Source: Lachnospiraceae bacterium
Lineage (GTDB): Bacteria > Bacillota > Clostridia > Lachnospirales > Lachnospiraceae
Direction of reading: 5' to 3'
DNA: 37,116 nt
Assembly: GCA_017614155.1 (NCBI GenBank)
Contig: JAGACK010000045.1
Location: forward strand, 1 to 37,116
Under the pieces are notes generated by a model. The model was not told the origin of the DNA. It did not search any database and saw only the letters and a list, made by a program, of their open reading frames with translations. The translations under genes were made by a program, and so were the position numbers. This document shows positions 1 to 8,847 of the stretch, in pieces. Each line of letters starts with the position of its first letter. Positions within the stretch are counted from its first letter, which is position 1.

Positions 1-108
1 GTAAATGCATTATCATGTACTGTTCTGCATCTACAATTGGAACTATTGTGGCACTTTTGTGGTACCTAAGTTCCTTTTACCACTTGAAACCCTTGATTTT
101 ACCGGGGT

Positions 109-228
109 TTACTTGCCTGTTGACTTCAAGGTCGGGAACAACAACACATCCCTAATTGCAGTACTTTTCATAATAAGTGCCAATAACCTGTCTATTCATC
201 ATCCGATCATACCGTACAATGGCATTTT
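109..228 (-). pseudogene. Displaced 3' remnant of lysS
   Basis: Read on the minus strand from the ATG at 225, this stretch translates as a decayed copy of the LysRS C-terminus. MPLYGMIG, two stop codons, then [17 protein letters not shown] and a stop at 109-111 align without gaps to [27 protein letters not shown] in intact lysS. About 22 of 35 residues match, including the class II motif 3 region. Two in-frame stops replace the YG of motif 3, so it cannot be functional. Homology stops abruptly at the shared 6-mer GGCATT (221-226 here, 3621-3626 in lysS). Beyond this point the toxin gene begins. This is what a displaced gene end at an integration site looks like. The alternative is a remnant of an unrelated second lysS. 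Confidence 0.8.
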
Positions 229-230
229 TA

Positions 231-788
231 CTACAGTTTCAGGTCTTTATACCACTGAGGAGTATTCCTGACCGACCACTCGCATTTGCCGTTACGAAAA
301 ATCGATATTCTGGTCAGTTTGAGCGAATTATCATAGATTGTCGCCATATTGCATATGGGCAGTATCAGTTTAAGGTTCTTCAAGCTTTCATGGTATCTTC
401 TCTCGATATCTTCTTCCGAAATACCGTGTCCTCCCTGTGATACCCTGTGATCAACCCTGTCCTTTGCCGTTTTTGAACAGTCAAGGCCGATATAATACAG
501 TTCTAGTTCATATCCAAGTTTTTCAGCCCTTTTCATGTTGTTGATAATGCTTCTTCCGCACAAAGTGGTTTCCTGGCTGAAAGAAGCACCGTTTGTGAAA
601 CACTCCTCTATCTTTTCCAGTACGATCTTTCCTGCCTTTTTTACATCTGACGGATTGTGCCAGCTGCCGAAGGATCTGACTGTTTCATCAAAATTGATCT
701 TTACTATATCCGAAAAAACATCTTCTGTTGAGTAAAATGTCGTTTTTCCTGCGCCATTTACTCCGGCTATGACAACAAATCTCTTCAT
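231..788 (-). CDS. Zeta-toxin-like P-loop kinase
   Basis: A 185-residue protein resembling the zeta toxin/COG4185 group of small P-loop kinases. Residues 9-17 (GVNGAGKTT) form a Walker A loop. Further on are the FDE acidic segment, an ETTL segment like the substrate-recognition loop of zeta toxins, and the RVSQGGHGI...RYHESLKNL block typical of the family. Characterised zeta/PezT toxins phosphorylate UDP-N-acetylglucosamine and poison cell-wall synthesis; that this one does so is inference. I start it at the ATG at 788, which overlaps the upstream stop codon (TGATG) and follows a GAGGA site. A longer version starting at 812 would run into the upstream gene. It is the second gene of a two-gene unit and ends directly beside the lysS remnant. 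Confidence 0.8.
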   Translation of the reverse strand: MKRFVVIAGVNGAGKTTFYSTEDVFSDIVKINFDETVRSFGSWHNPSDVKKAGKIVLEKIEECFTNGASFSQETTLCGRSIINNMKRAEKLGYELELYYIGLDCSKTAKDRVDHRVSQGGHGISEEDIERRYHESLKNLKLILPICNMATIYDNSLKLTRISIFRNGKCEWSVRNTPQWYKDLKL

Positions 789-967
789 CAGAAAACATTC
801 CTCGCAATGCATTCATCCTGTTTTCTTTGCAGAAAAAAGTCTCCTACCATAGCATAGAAGTTTTTTTCTTCCTCTGTCTTTGCTTCAAGGATCAGTTGTG
901 TTGTATCTTCTTTTGTCAGTTTTTTTACATCGTTGTAGATCTCTTTGTATCTGTTTACATCGCACAC
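788..967 (-). CDS. Probable antitoxin of the zeta-like toxin
   Basis: A 59-residue charged, mostly helical protein encoded immediately upstream of the toxin, with stop and start overlapping (TGATG). I choose the GTG at 967 because an excellent GGAGG site lies 8 bases upstream. The longer TTG start at 1021 would fall in the -10 box of the promoter described here, so it is probably not transcribed. The C-terminal EKNFYAMVGDFFLQRKQ segment resembles small partners commonly found in front of COG4185-type ATPases in Clostridia; that is from memory. Position, size and tight coupling fit an antitoxin. No DNA-binding motif is evident, and no experiment supports neutralisation. Confidence 0.6.
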   Translation of the reverse strand: MCDVNRYKEIYNDVKKLTKEDTTQLILEAKTEEEKNFYAMVGDFFLQRKQDECIARNVF

Positions 968-1020
968 GTTGATCACCTCCGGCCCGATCTGCTTCCCGGC
1001 TTTCTGATATCTTCTTATCA

Positions 1021-1049
1021 ATTATAATGTAATTTCCGTGCAGACTCAA
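1021..1049 (-). promoter_or_regulatory. Sigma-A-type promoter of the toxin-antitoxin pair
   Basis: On the minus strand TTGAGT (1049-1044) is separated by 17 bases from a perfect TATAAT (1026-1021). The promoter overlaps the recombinase stop codon, so the TA pair can be expressed independently of the recombinase. The predicted transcript starts near 1014 and includes the GGAGG site and GTG of the antitoxin. Confidence 0.65.
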
Positions 1050-3493
1050 CCCGGTCTGTTGGGATCAGATACCATTACCCCCTCTTTCAGTCTCTCTATC
1101 TTTTTTCTTACTGATTCCCTGGTCGGAAAACTGTATTTTGTCGTCCACCCCGTAATAGTTTCCTTTGATTCTTCTCTATCCCTTATGCCCTCCGCTTTAT
1201 ATCGTTTTTCTGAGTAGGACTCCTTCCAATCCGGAGACATAAGCTGGAATCCGCTCTTTGTCCACTTGATTATTCCATTCAGATAATCCCATCCTTCTAC
1301 AGGGGTTATCCCGCTTTGGATGAGTTGTCTGATAAATGACGGGTCATACATCCTGTCTTCATAATCATGGATTGACAGATCATCCGGACAGAGTTTGTCG
1401 TCGTTTTCAAAATAGACCGCCCTGCTCCTGTTCTCAACTTTTCCCGTCGTCTCAGTATCATTATAGTCAAAGCTTTCGTACTCTTCTTTTTTGAGGATAT
1501 CAGGCATAACCTCCACTTCCAGGAAACGCTTCGAGGCATTCTGCACTTCTTCCTGATCAGCTCTCCTGTTAGTATTTACAGATACTATAGGATCTGTAAG
1601 ATCAAATATCAGATACTTTGCACCACATATGCTACAGACATCTCCAAGTATTTTATACTTACTCTCCTTATCCCACTCTTCTGATTCAAATATAGCTTTG
1701 CTGAGTGCACCTGCAGGACACCTCACCATACTGATCTCCCCGGAATCCTTTATCCACCTGAGAGTCTGTGCTTTGGATGACTCCGATCCCGCAAGACGGA
1801 TATAAATATCTTTCCTTACAGGATTAAACAGGATCTCAACCCTGTCTGCTCTTCCATCCGGTACCAGCCTTTTATAGCACTCTTTATTGAAAAAAATACC
1901 GCATTTGTCGATAGTGACCACAGGCTTTCTCTGTATACTGAAGAGTCTCCCGCTCACGGGAAGGCATCCTTCATGACCATTATTGTTTTTTACTGATATT
2001 TTGCTCCTGATACTCTTTAACAGGATCTCCAGTTCTGATTCCACCTCTTCAGGTATCTCTTCCTCCGGTTCTTTCTGATCTTCACCTGTATATGCCGGGG
2101 CAGAATCAAATTCCTCTTTAGAAACAGCATAGAAATGACTGATAGTTTTTTCGTCATCTTCATCCGACACAAGACCATCTTCTTCAACATCATTCTGACC
2201 GGCAGAGCTCATAGCACTCATAACATAGTCAGGATATAAGGACTCTTCTTTCATATCGATACCATATCCCCGGAGAGAAGCTCTTAAATAGTCTGAAAGA
2301 CAGAATCCATGCCATCTCGGAACGGTAAGGACACATCCCTGAAGAGCACCGGCATTATACGTTTTCAGCACCTGTACCCCCTCCGCCCATCCGCCCCTGT
2401 TGCCTCTTTTGATCTTAAGTGCCAGATAATAGTCCTCCCGGGAGATTATTGCCGGATGCTGATCCAGTCCATAATACTGTTTGATATTTCTGTAATTTTT
2501 TCTGACTTTATGCTCCAGGCAGTCTATGGTGTATGTCTTTTGCGCAAGAACATCTCCGCATTTCTTTTCGTTTTCAAGAACGTTCAAAACCGATGACGCT
2601 GTCCAGTCATAGTTTCCCTCTTTCCTGCTGCCGTCAAAATAAACATGTGTATGCTTTCTTCTGCGAAGTTCTCTGAGAGTATCTGCGATCTCAGCAGGGA
2701 TAAACCCGGCCAGATACATATCATAGATCAAACGTATCGTTTCTGCCTCTTCTTCATTAACGCTGATCTCATTGACTCCGCTCCTGTCATACCCAAGTGA
2801 ATCGGGCACAAGAAAAAAGCCCTCATCATACCTCATACGCTGCGCTGAGGTTATGGCTTCAGACTTCTTTACGCTTTCCTGTTCCGCAAATATCGCCAGC
2901 ATGGATATCGCAAGATCCATAGCAGGATCAAATGTACTGAGAGTTTCTGTCTCAAAGTAGATTTCCACCGGCGGGCTCAATGATTTCAGCTTTTTTATCA
3001 TAAATCTGAAATCATTTGAATTTCTGCTGAATCTTGATACGCTTTTGGTGACGATCATATCGATCTTTCCGGCCTCAGCATCCTGAAGCATCATCTGCAG
3101 ACCTCTTCTGCCTTTGATCGTAGTAGCAGAAAGACCCTCATCTGAATACAATCCTATCAGATTCCACCCGGGATGATTTTTTACATAGTTTATATAAAAA
3201 CTTTTTTGTGTTTCAAATGATTGTGTCTGGGAAATCCCATCCGTAGACACTCTGCAGTATATCGCTACTTTACGTGCTTCCTGCTGCCCCTTATCCTGAT
3301 CTCCCGAAACCGGTTTGATAACACTTATCTTACTTAGATCTTTACCTTTTCTGTGAAGCTCCCTTAGTGTTTTATACTGTTCGGTAGATAATTTGCCATG
3401 GGAATATGATAGCAGTAAAAATTTGCATTTAGTGCAAATTATAAAAAAAGCTGCCACAATTTCTGTGGCAGCCTGATCGGGCAAATTCCGCAT
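1046..3493 (-). CDS. Large serine recombinase (start uncertain)
   Basis: A large serine recombinase. The resolvase-type catalytic domain spans about residues 75-220, with nucleophile Ser83 in YCRVSTDG and the VSRFSRN arginine motif at 151-157. It is followed by the recombinase domain (EAETIRLIYDMYLAG region). The usual CxxC zinc-ribbon is not visible. Instead there is a GCVLTVPRWHGFCLSDYL segment, an acidic linker and a second conserved-looking domain (IFFNKECYKRL...VEILFNPVRKDIYIRL), as in some clostridial recombinases. The start is doubtful: the only canonical in-frame start is the ATG at 3493, which has no clear ribosome site and lies upstream of the lysS terminator. No in-frame ATG, GTG or TTG occurs between that terminator and the catalytic domain. 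An ATG at 3399 (ATGGC then AAATTATCT) is one base out of frame with the plausible N-terminus KLSTEQ. The gene may be 5'-damaged. Confidence 0.75.
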   Translation of the reverse strand: MRNLPDQAATEIVAAFFIICTKCKFLLLSYSHGKLSTEQYKTLRELHRKGKDLSKISVIKPVSGDQDKGQQEARKVAIYCRVSTDGISQTQSFETQKSFYINYVKNHPGWNLIGLYSDEGLSATTIKGRRGLQMMLQDAEAGKIDMIVTKSVSRFSRNSNDFRFMIKKLKSLSPPVEIYFETETLSTFDPAMDLAISMLAIFAEQESVKKSEAITSAQRMRYDEGFFLVPDSLGYDRSGVNEISVNEEEAETIRLIYDMYLAGFIPAEIADTLRELRRRKHTHVYFDGSRKEGNYDWTASSVLNVLENEKKCGDVLAQKTYTIDCLEHKVRKNYRNIKQYYGLDQHPAIISREDYYLALKIKRGNRGGWAEGVQVLKTYNAGALQGCVLTVPRWHGFCLSDYLRASLRGYGIDMKEESLYPDYVMSAMSSAGQNDVEEDGLVSDEDDEKTISHFYAVSKEEFDSAPAYTGEDQKEPEEEIPEEVESELEILLKSIRSKISVKNNNGHEGCLPVSGRLFSIQRKPVVTIDKCGIFFNKECYKRLVPDGRADRVEILFNPVRKDIYIRLAGSESSKAQTLRWIKDSGEISMVRCPAGALSKAIFESEEWDKESKYKILGDVCSICGAKYLIFDLTDPIVSVNTNRRADQEEVQNASKRFLEVEVMPDILKKEEYESFDYNDTETTGKVENRSRAVYFENDDKLCPDDLSIHDYEDRMYDPSFIRQLIQSGITPVEGWDYLNGIIKWTKSGFQLMSPDWKESYSEKRYKAEGIRDREESKETITGWTTKYSFPTRESVRKKIERLKEGVMVSDPNRPG
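3420..3440. repeat. Perfect inverted repeat (8-bp arms, 5-base loop)
   Basis: AATTTGCA, a 5-base loop, then TGCAAATT. It lies just downstream of the lysS terminator on the transcribed strand and is followed there by a short T run. It could be a weak second terminator or a recombinase or regulator binding site near the island's right end. Confidence 0.5.
3443..3472 (-). terminator. Intrinsic terminator of greA-lysS
   Basis: On the minus strand a perfect 9-bp stem (GCTGCCACA / TGTGGCAGC) with a 5-base loop is followed by seven T residues, about 43 bases past the lysS stop. It falls within the extended reading frame of the recombinase, which argues against that frame being translated from 3493. 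Confidence 0.85.
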
Positions 3494-3514
3494 AAATACT
3501 GGATTTTCTTGATT

Positions 3515-4975
3515 TTACAGACTTTTCAAAGTTGGGAAGAGCAGCACATCCCTGATCGCCGGACTGTCTGTCAGCAACATGGTGAGACGGTCTATCCCGT
3601 AGCCTATTCCTCCGGTAGGCGGCATTCCGATCTCGAGGGCGTTGAGGAAATCCTCATCCGTGTGATTGGCTTCTTCATCGCCCGCTGCCGCTGCCGCATC
3701 CTGTGCCGCAAAACGTTCCCTCTGATCTATGGGATCGTTCAGCTCCGAATAGGCGTTGCACATCTCCCAGGTGTTTATGAAGAGCTCAAACCTTTCGACC
3801 AGATCCGGCCTGTCGGGCTTTCTCTTTGTAAGCGGTGATATCTCTACCGGATGATCCATCACAAACGTGGGCTGGATCAGTTTCTCTTCAACATACTCCT
3901 CAAAGAAGAGATTTATGATATCGCCCTTCTTATGATAAGGCTCATAGTGGATGTTTTTCTCATCCGCCAGCTTCTTTGCAGCCTCTGTATCGGGTATCGT
4001 ATCAAAATCTATATCTGCGTACTTCTTGATCGCATCGATCATCGTTATACGCTCAAAGGGCTTTCCGAAATCAAGCTCGATCTCACCGTACTTAAACTTC
4101 GTTGTACCGAGTACTTCCTCTGCAACATGACGGAACATATTCTCTGTCAGGTCCATCATCCCGTTATAATCCGTATACGCCTGATACAGCTCCATCAGGG
4201 TAAACTCGGGATTGTGCCTGGTATCAAGTCCTTCGTTACGGAAAACGCGGCCTATCTCATAAACCCTTTCCAGGCCTCCGACTATCAGTCTCTTGAGGTA
4301 AAGTTCCAGGGATATGCGAAGCTTGAGGTCCTCATCGAGGGCATTGAAATGCGTATTGAAAGGCCTTGCCGCTGCCCCGCCCGCATTTGAAACGAGCATT
4401 GGAGTCTCAACCTCCATGAAGCCTTGTCCGTCCAGATACTTTCTGATGGATGAGATGATCTTTGACCTTTTGATGAAGGTATCCTTCACATCCTCGTTCA
4501 TTATCAGGTCGACATACCTCTGTCTGTACCTGATATCCGTATCAGTCAGTCCATGGAATTTTTCGGGCAGATTCTGCAGGTTCTTTGAAAGGAGAGTGAT
4601 GACCTCGGCATGAATCGAGATCTCCCCTGTCTGTGTCCTGAAAACTTTTCCTTCAACGCCTATGATATCCCCGACTTCAAGTATCTTTTTGAAATCCTCA
4701 TAGGGAGCCTCTCCTATGCTGTCGCGCGCCACATAGACCTGTATCCTGCCGTCCCTGTCCTGGACATTGCAAAACGATGCCTTGCCCATCTTGCGTTTGA
4801 ACATCATCCTGCCGGCTACACGCACGGTCTTGTCCTCTAGTTCCTCAAAGTTATCCTTTATCTCCTTTGAGTGATGGGTGACATCATATTTTGTGATCTG
4901 AAAAGGATCTCTCCCTTCGTCAACAAGCGTCTTCAGTTTTTCTCTTTTTACAGCAAGTAAGTCCTGTTCGGGCAT
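3515..4975 (-). CDS. lysS: Lysyl-tRNA synthetase, class II
   Basis: LysRS charges tRNA-Lys with lysine using ATP. The 486-residue protein is close to the usual bacterial length. It shows the N-terminal OB-fold tRNA anticodon-binding domain (about residues 50-150, including [20 protein letters not shown]), class II motif 2 ([25 protein letters not shown] region) and motif 3 ([10 protein letters not shown]). The start ATG overlaps the greA stop (TAATG), so the two are translationally coupled and share the greA promoter. A strong terminator follows. By the island model the last ~36 codons came with the integrated element. The encoded protein end (FPTLKSL) is intact and functional-looking, and the older end is the remnant at 109-228. 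Confidence 0.97.
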   Translation of the reverse strand: MPEQDLLAVKREKLKTLVDEGRDPFQITKYDVTHHSKEIKDNFEELEDKTVRVAGRMMFKRKMGKASFCNVQDRDGRIQVYVARDSIGEAPYEDFKKILEVGDIIGVEGKVFRTQTGEISIHAEVITLLSKNLQNLPEKFHGLTDTDIRYRQRYVDLIMNEDVKDTFIKRSKIISSIRKYLDGQGFMEVETPMLVSNAGGAAARPFNTHFNALDEDLKLRISLELYLKRLIVGGLERVYEIGRVFRNEGLDTRHNPEFTLMELYQAYTDYNGMMDLTENMFRHVAEEVLGTTKFKYGEIELDFGKPFERITMIDAIKKYADIDFDTIPDTEAAKKLADEKNIHYEPYHKKGDIINLFFEEYVEEKLIQPTFVMDHPVEISPLTKRKPDRPDLVERFELFINTWEMCNAYSELNDPIDQRERFAAQDAAAAAGDEEANHTDEDFLNALEIGMPPTGGIGYGIDRLTMLLTDSPAIRDVLLFPTLKSL

Positions 4976-5469
4976 TATTTTGACCTCTCTATGTTCAGTA
5001 TCTTGTACTTGATCTTTCCGGACTGGGTATCGACCTTTACGGTATCACCTATCTTGTGTCCGAGGAGCGCCTTTCCGACAGGCGACTCATTTGATATCTT
5101 TCCGCCCAGGCTGTTCGCCTCCGTGCTTCCGACGATCTTAAACTCCATCTCATCATTGAATTCCAGATCCATTATCTTTACCTTGCAGCCGATGCTGACT
5201 TTTCCCAGATCCACATTGTCTTCCACAACAACCTCGGCATATTTGAGGATCTGCTCGATCTCCTCGATACGGTTCTCGTATTCAAGCTGCTCGGCCTTTG
5301 CCGCATCATACTCGGCATTCTCGGAAAGGTCACCCTGCTCGCGGGCTTCGGCTATCTTTTTTGCCACTTCCTTTCTCTTTACGGTCTTCAGATCTTCAAG
5401 CTCATCCTCAAGCTTTTTTAACCCTTCATATGTGAGTACGTTTTTCTTTGCAATTACTTCCTCTGCCAT
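4975..5469 (-). CDS. greA: Transcription elongation factor GreA
   Basis: GreA rescues backtracked RNA polymerase by stimulating cleavage of the extruded RNA 3' end. The 164-residue protein has the N-terminal coiled coil (about residues 12-80, [17 protein letters not shown], with the acidic tip residues characteristic of Gre factors) and the C-terminal FKBP-like domain ending with the [16 protein letters not shown] signature. A GGAGGATAGGAGAAA ribosome site precedes the ATG. It is first in a two-gene unit with lysS, an arrangement common in Firmicutes, and has its own consensus promoter. Confidence 0.97.
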   Translation of the reverse strand: MAEEVIAKKNVLTYEGLKKLEDELEDLKTVKRKEVAKKIAEAREQGDLSENAEYDAAKAEQLEYENRIEEIEQILKYAEVVVEDNVDLGKVSIGCKVKIMDLEFNDEMEFKIVGSTEANSLGGKISNESPVGKALLGHKIGDTVKVDTQSGKIKYKILNIERSK

Positions 5470-5519
5470 TTTTTCTCCTATCCTCCTGCCCCTTTCCGGA
5501 GCCTGATAAAAACTATGGT

Positions 5520-5548
5520 ATTATATGTCAAAACCGCCTGTATGTCAA
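5520..5548 (-). promoter_or_regulatory. Perfect consensus sigma-A promoter of greA-lysS
   Basis: On the minus strand TTGACA (5548-5543), a 17-base spacer and TATAAT (5525-5520) match the consensus exactly. The start site would be about 40-45 bases before the greA ATG. It separates greA-lysS from the dusB run upstream, although I see no clear terminator between them. Confidence 0.85.
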
Positions 5549-5561
5549 GGATTTGCCCACT

Positions 5562-6497
5562 TTACATCTCGTCTATGAGTAATAAAAGCTCCTCGAGCGA
5601 GGTCACATTATTGATCTGCCTTCGAAACCTCGCCGAATGAGGCATCCCGGTCGTGTACCAGGATATGTGCTTTCTCATCTCCCTGACCCCGATATACTCT
5701 CCCTTTATCTCCTTTTGCATCCTGCAGTGCTCTTTCATAATTTCCTTCAATTCGCTGACAGGAGGCCTGTAATCCGCCCCTTCAGCCAGTGACCTGAATA
5801 TCCACGGGTTTCCCTTTGCTGCCCTGCCCACCGCAACGGCATCGCACCCGGTCTCCTCAAGCATTTTCCGGCAGCTTTCAACATCCTTCACATCGCCGTT
5901 TCCGATAACGGGAATGCTCACGGCTTCCTTCACTTTTCTTATGATCTCCCAGTCCGCGCTTCCCTCGTAGTACTGCTCTCTCGTTCTTCCGTGCACCGTT
6001 ACGGCTGCCGTTCCCGACTCAGCACAGACATGTGCCATCTCGACCGCATTTATGTGCTCCTCATCAAAACCCGATCTGATCTTAACCGTGACCGGTTTTT
6101 TTATCGCCCCCGCCACACTTTCCACTATCCTTCCCGCCAATACCGGATCCTTCATGAGTGCGCTGCCTTCGCCGTTGTTTACTATCTTCGGCATCGGACA
6201 GCCCATGTTGATGTCCAGGATATCAAAGGGCTGTTCCTCTATCTTTTTTGCCGCTTCTGCCATGATCTTTGGATCCGAACCGAAAAGCTGCAATGAAACG
6301 GGATGTTCATCCTCTGATATCTTCATCAGGTCGTAGGTTTTTTTATTATCATAGGTTATTGCCTTTGCGCTTATCATCTCCATACATACCATTCCGGCTC
6401 CGTAACGGGAGCACAGCAAACGAAATGGCAGGTCACTGACTCCTGCCATCGGTGCGAGTATGTATTTATTCTTCAGCTCAACATTTCCTATCTTCAA
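5562..6497 (-). CDS. dusB: tRNA-dihydrouridine synthase (DusB family)
   Basis: A flavoenzyme that reduces specific uridines of tRNA to dihydrouridine with NAD(P)H. The 311-residue protein has the N-terminal FMN-binding APMAGVSD motif (15-22), the catalytic cysteine at residue 100 in the NMGCP motif, the [10 protein letters not shown] strand, the HGRTREQYY loop, and the GNGDV and [10 protein letters not shown] phosphate-binding motifs of the TIM barrel. A C-terminal helical domain follows. The ATG overlaps the stop of the upstream small gene by four bases, so the two are probably co-translated. A dus gene just before other translation genes is common in Firmicutes. Confidence 0.95.
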   Translation of the reverse strand: MKIGNVELKNKYILAPMAGVSDLPFRLLCSRYGAGMVCMEMISAKAITYDNKKTYDLMKISEDEHPVSLQLFGSDPKIMAEAAKKIEEQPFDILDINMGCPMPKIVNNGEGSALMKDPVLAGRIVESVAGAIKKPVTVKIRSGFDEEHINAVEMAHVCAESGTAAVTVHGRTREQYYEGSADWEIIRKVKEAVSIPVIGNGDVKDVESCRKMLEETGCDAVAVGRAAKGNPWIFRSLAEGADYRPPVSELKEIMKEHCRMQKEIKGEYIGVREMRKHISWYTTGMPHSARFRRQINNVTSLEELLLLIDEM

Positions 6498-6868
6498 TCC
6501 GGCATCTCTTCTCCGAAGAATATCACCCTGTAAAAAAGGGTCAGTTCCTCAAAGAGCTCCTTCCTGTTTTTCTGTATCTCCTTGACGAGGAGTCCGGCGC
6601 CTATCTCGTCATAGAGGATGTCTTCCTCTGCTGCCTCTGTGACCAGCTCCAGGTCGCCTTCTTCGTTAAACTCCATCCTGAAGAGGCCGCCAACCTCCTC
6701 CGTGAAAAGGACGCAGATTATCTTTATATCTTCCTTTACCTGATCGGGCAGCATATTAAACTGCGGGTTCAGATAATACTTTTTGTCATAGGAATTGGAC
6801 CCGCACAGGACTACCCGGTCCACATAGTTCATATCATTTAAACTCATCTCATCGTTGTTCATTGCCAT
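6494..6868 (-). CDS. Conserved small acidic protein (DUF6145-like)
   Basis: A 124-residue acidic protein. [32 protein letters not shown] and the C-terminal [18 protein letters not shown] resemble the Lachnospiraceae family I recall as DUF6145; this is from memory and function is unknown. No signal peptide or membrane segment is visible, so it is probably cytoplasmic. It sits 6 bases after birA and overlaps dusB by 4 bases, so it belongs to the same operon. I cannot assign a role. Confidence 0.75.
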   Translation of the reverse strand: MAMNNDEMSLNDMNYVDRVVLCGSNSYDKKYYLNPQFNMLPDQVKEDIKIICVLFTEEVGGLFRMEFNEEGDLELVTEAAEEDILYDEIGAGLLVKEIQKNRKELFEELTLFYRVIFFGEEMPD

Positions 6869-6874
6869 GATCCT

Positions 6875-7852
6875 TTATGTATATCCGTACATACCTCTGA
6901 CTGAGACTTCGCCGGCATATACGGCTGTCTCTTCCCCGTCGTCTTTTGTTACCAGGAGCTCTCCCCTGTCATCTATCCCTTTGGCGAGGCCCTCAAAGCT
7001 GCCCTTCGGATCCATCACGCAGACCCTTTTGCCCGCATTGACGCAGCGGCTGTTGTAAAGCTTTGAGAAAGCTCCCAGATCTCCTCTTTCCTCAAACAGC
7101 TCATAGTTTTTCTCGAATGCATTTATTATGGCGGCAGTCAGTTTCGACCTGGAATACTTTCTTCCTCCTTCAAGGTAAAGCGATGTCGCCATCTCCCTGA
7201 TCTCATCCGGAAAGGATTCCGTGTTTACATTCACTCCGGTCCCTGTCACGACATAATGTATGTAGTCCGGCTCGGCTGACATCTCCGTGAGGATGCCTAC
7301 ACATTTTTTACCGTTTATCACTATGTCATTCGGCCATTTTATGAAAGGCTCAAGGCCTGTTATCTCCTCTATCCCCTGCAGGGCGGATATCGCCATGACC
7401 ATTGTCAGCATTGGCGCGATATCAGGTGAGAACGAAGGCCGCAGCAGACAGCTCATGGCGATGTTTTCTCCTCCGGGGGTTTCCCAGGTCCGCCCTCTTC
7501 TGCCTTTCCCCTTCGTCTGCCTGTCAGCAACAGCGACCAGTCCTTGTGCCGCACCCTGTTCTGCTTTTCTTTTTATCTCATCATTTGTGGAACCTGTCTC
7601 CTCAAAAAAAGTGAGATCCCTTCCCAGCCACTTTGTTTTCAAAAAGCTCTGTATAGAGATCTCACCAAAAGCATCTTCGTTGCTTTTCAGCCTGTAGCCT
7701 CTCCCGGTGACAGCTTCTATGTCAAATCCTTCCCTTCGGATCTTTTCGACAGCCTTCCATACTGCGTTCCTTGAAACCCCGAGGGTATCGGCTATCTGCT
7801 GCCCCGAAACAAATTCATTTTTACTGAGCAGATCTGTCAGATCTTTGTTCAT
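6875..7852 (-). CDS. birA: Biotin ligase / biotin operon repressor BirA
   Basis: A bifunctional 325-residue biotin protein ligase. It makes biotinyl-AMP, transfers biotin to carboxylase carrier domains, and can repress biotin genes. Residues 1-60 form a winged helix-turn-helix ([22 protein letters not shown]). The catalytic domain contains ETGSTND, the biotinyl-AMP loop KGKGRRGR (114-121) and KWPNDIV. A small C-terminal SH3-like domain completes the group II architecture. The start overlaps argF by four bases (ATGA). No biotin synthesis or transport genes are in the window, so its operators must lie elsewhere. Confidence 0.95.
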   Translation of the reverse strand: MNKDLTDLLSKNEFVSGQQIADTLGVSRNAVWKAVEKIRREGFDIEAVTGRGYRLKSNEDAFGEISIQSFLKTKWLGRDLTFFEETGSTNDEIKRKAEQGAAQGLVAVADRQTKGKGRRGRTWETPGGENIAMSCLLRPSFSPDIAPMLTMVMAISALQGIEEITGLEPFIKWPNDIVINGKKCVGILTEMSAEPDYIHYVVTGTGVNVNTESFPDEIREMATSLYLEGGRKYSRSKLTAAIINAFEKNYELFEERGDLGAFSKLYNSRCVNAGKRVCVMDPKGSFEGLAKGIDDRGELLVTKDDGEETAVYAGEVSVRGMYGYT

Positions 7853-8847
7853 ATATCCCAGTCCTTCAGAGTGGCTGCCATTACGGCTTTGATGGTGTGC
7901 ATCCTGTTTTCTGCCTCATCAAATACCGATGCTTCATATTTCCGGAACACCTCGTCCGTTACCTCCATCTCTTTGATGCCGTATTTCTTTTCTATCTCTC
8001 TTCCTATGCCGGTACCCAGATCGTGAAAGGCCGGCAGGCAGTGAAGGAATATCGACCCCTGCGCTGTATTGTTCATCACATCCATCGTCACGCGGTAGGG
8101 CGTCAGGTCGTGTATCCTTTCCTCCCATACCTCTTCCGGCTCTCCCATGGAGACCCATACATCGGTATAGACGATGTCCGCATCCTTTGTCCCTTCTTTT
8201 ACATCACTAGTCAGCAGTATGCTTCCTCCGCTCTCCTTTGCCCATTCCTCACACTGCGATACAAGCTCCTTTGCAGGGAAGTATTTCTCCGGCGCTACAG
8301 CCCTGAAGTTCAGTCCGAGTTTTGAACACCCTACCATCAGGGAGTTTCCCATGTTGTATCTGGCATCTCCTAGATAGGCAAGGGTCTTTCCCTTCAATGA
8401 TCCGAGATGCTCCCTGATCGTGAGCATGTCGGCAAGTATCTGTGTGGGATGATATTCATTGGTCAGTCCGTTCCATACGGGCACATCCGAATACTCCGCC
8501 AGGCACTCCACTATTTCCTGCCCGAAGCCCCTGTATTCTATCCCGTCATATATCCTCGAAAGGACCTTTGCGGTATCGGCTATGCTCTCCTTCTTTCCGA
8601 TCTGTGAGCCTGACGGATCCAGATAAGTCGTGCCCATGCCGAGATCATGCGCCGCAGTCTCAAATGAGCACCTCGTACGCGTTGATGTCTTTTCAAAGAT
8701 CAGCGCGACATTCTTTCCGCGAAGCTCGTCTGTCAGCTCACCGTTTTTTTTCTTTTTTTTGAAAGCCGCTGCCAGATCGAGCAGATACAGGATCTCCTGT
8801 TCGGAGAAATCCTTCAGCGTCAGAAAGTCACGTCCTTTTAATGTCAT
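7849..8847 (-). CDS. argF: Ornithine carbamoyltransferase
   Basis: Transfers the carbamoyl group from carbamoyl phosphate to ornithine, making citrulline, in the cytoplasm. The 332-residue protein has the carbamoyl-phosphate signature STRT (55-58, in STRTRCSFE), the HPTQ motif in the [11 protein letters not shown] segment, and HCLP with its catalytic cysteine near the C-terminal end. Sequence alone does not separate the anabolic (argF) from the catabolic (arcB) enzyme. No arcA or arcC lies nearby, so a biosynthetic role is the default. It is wedged between an SPFH protein gene and birA with four-base overlaps on both sides, an unusual neighbourhood for arginine synthesis. Confidence 0.93.
   Translation of the reverse strand: MTLKGRDFLTLKDFSEQEILYLLDLAAAFKKKKKNGELTDELRGKNVALIFEKTSTRTRCSFETAAHDLGMGTTYLDPSGSQIGKKESIADTAKVLSRIYDGIEYRGFGQEIVECLAEYSDVPVWNGLTNEYHPTQILADMLTIREHLGSLKGKTLAYLGDARYNMGNSLMVGCSKLGLNFRAVAPEKYFPAKELVSQCEEWAKESGGSILLTSDVKEGTKDADIVYTDVWVSMGEPEEVWEERIHDLTPYRVTMDVMNNTAQGSIFLHCLPAFHDLGTGIGREIEKKYGIKEMEVTDEVFRKYEASVFDEAENRMHTIKAVMAATLKDWDI

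Larger units (their letters stand above)
221..3626. mobile_element. Putative integrative island in the lysS 3' end (TA pair + serine recombinase)
   Basis: The segment is bounded on the left by the displaced lysS end and on the right by the point in intact lysS where homology to that remnant begins. The two GGCATT hexamers at the boundaries are 3,400 bp apart. Inside are a toxin-antitoxin pair, a large serine recombinase and, by inference, the replacement last ~36 codons of lysS. All three cargo genes run leftwards, with the recombinase next to lysS. The lysS duplication is read directly from the sequence. The island interpretation and exact ends are inference, since serine recombinases usually use 2-bp crossover cores within longer sites. 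Confidence 0.55.

Noticed and set aside
5-271. Plus-strand open frame of 88 codons at the left edge
   Set aside because: It runs antisense through the lysS remnant, with no ribosome site or recognisable product.
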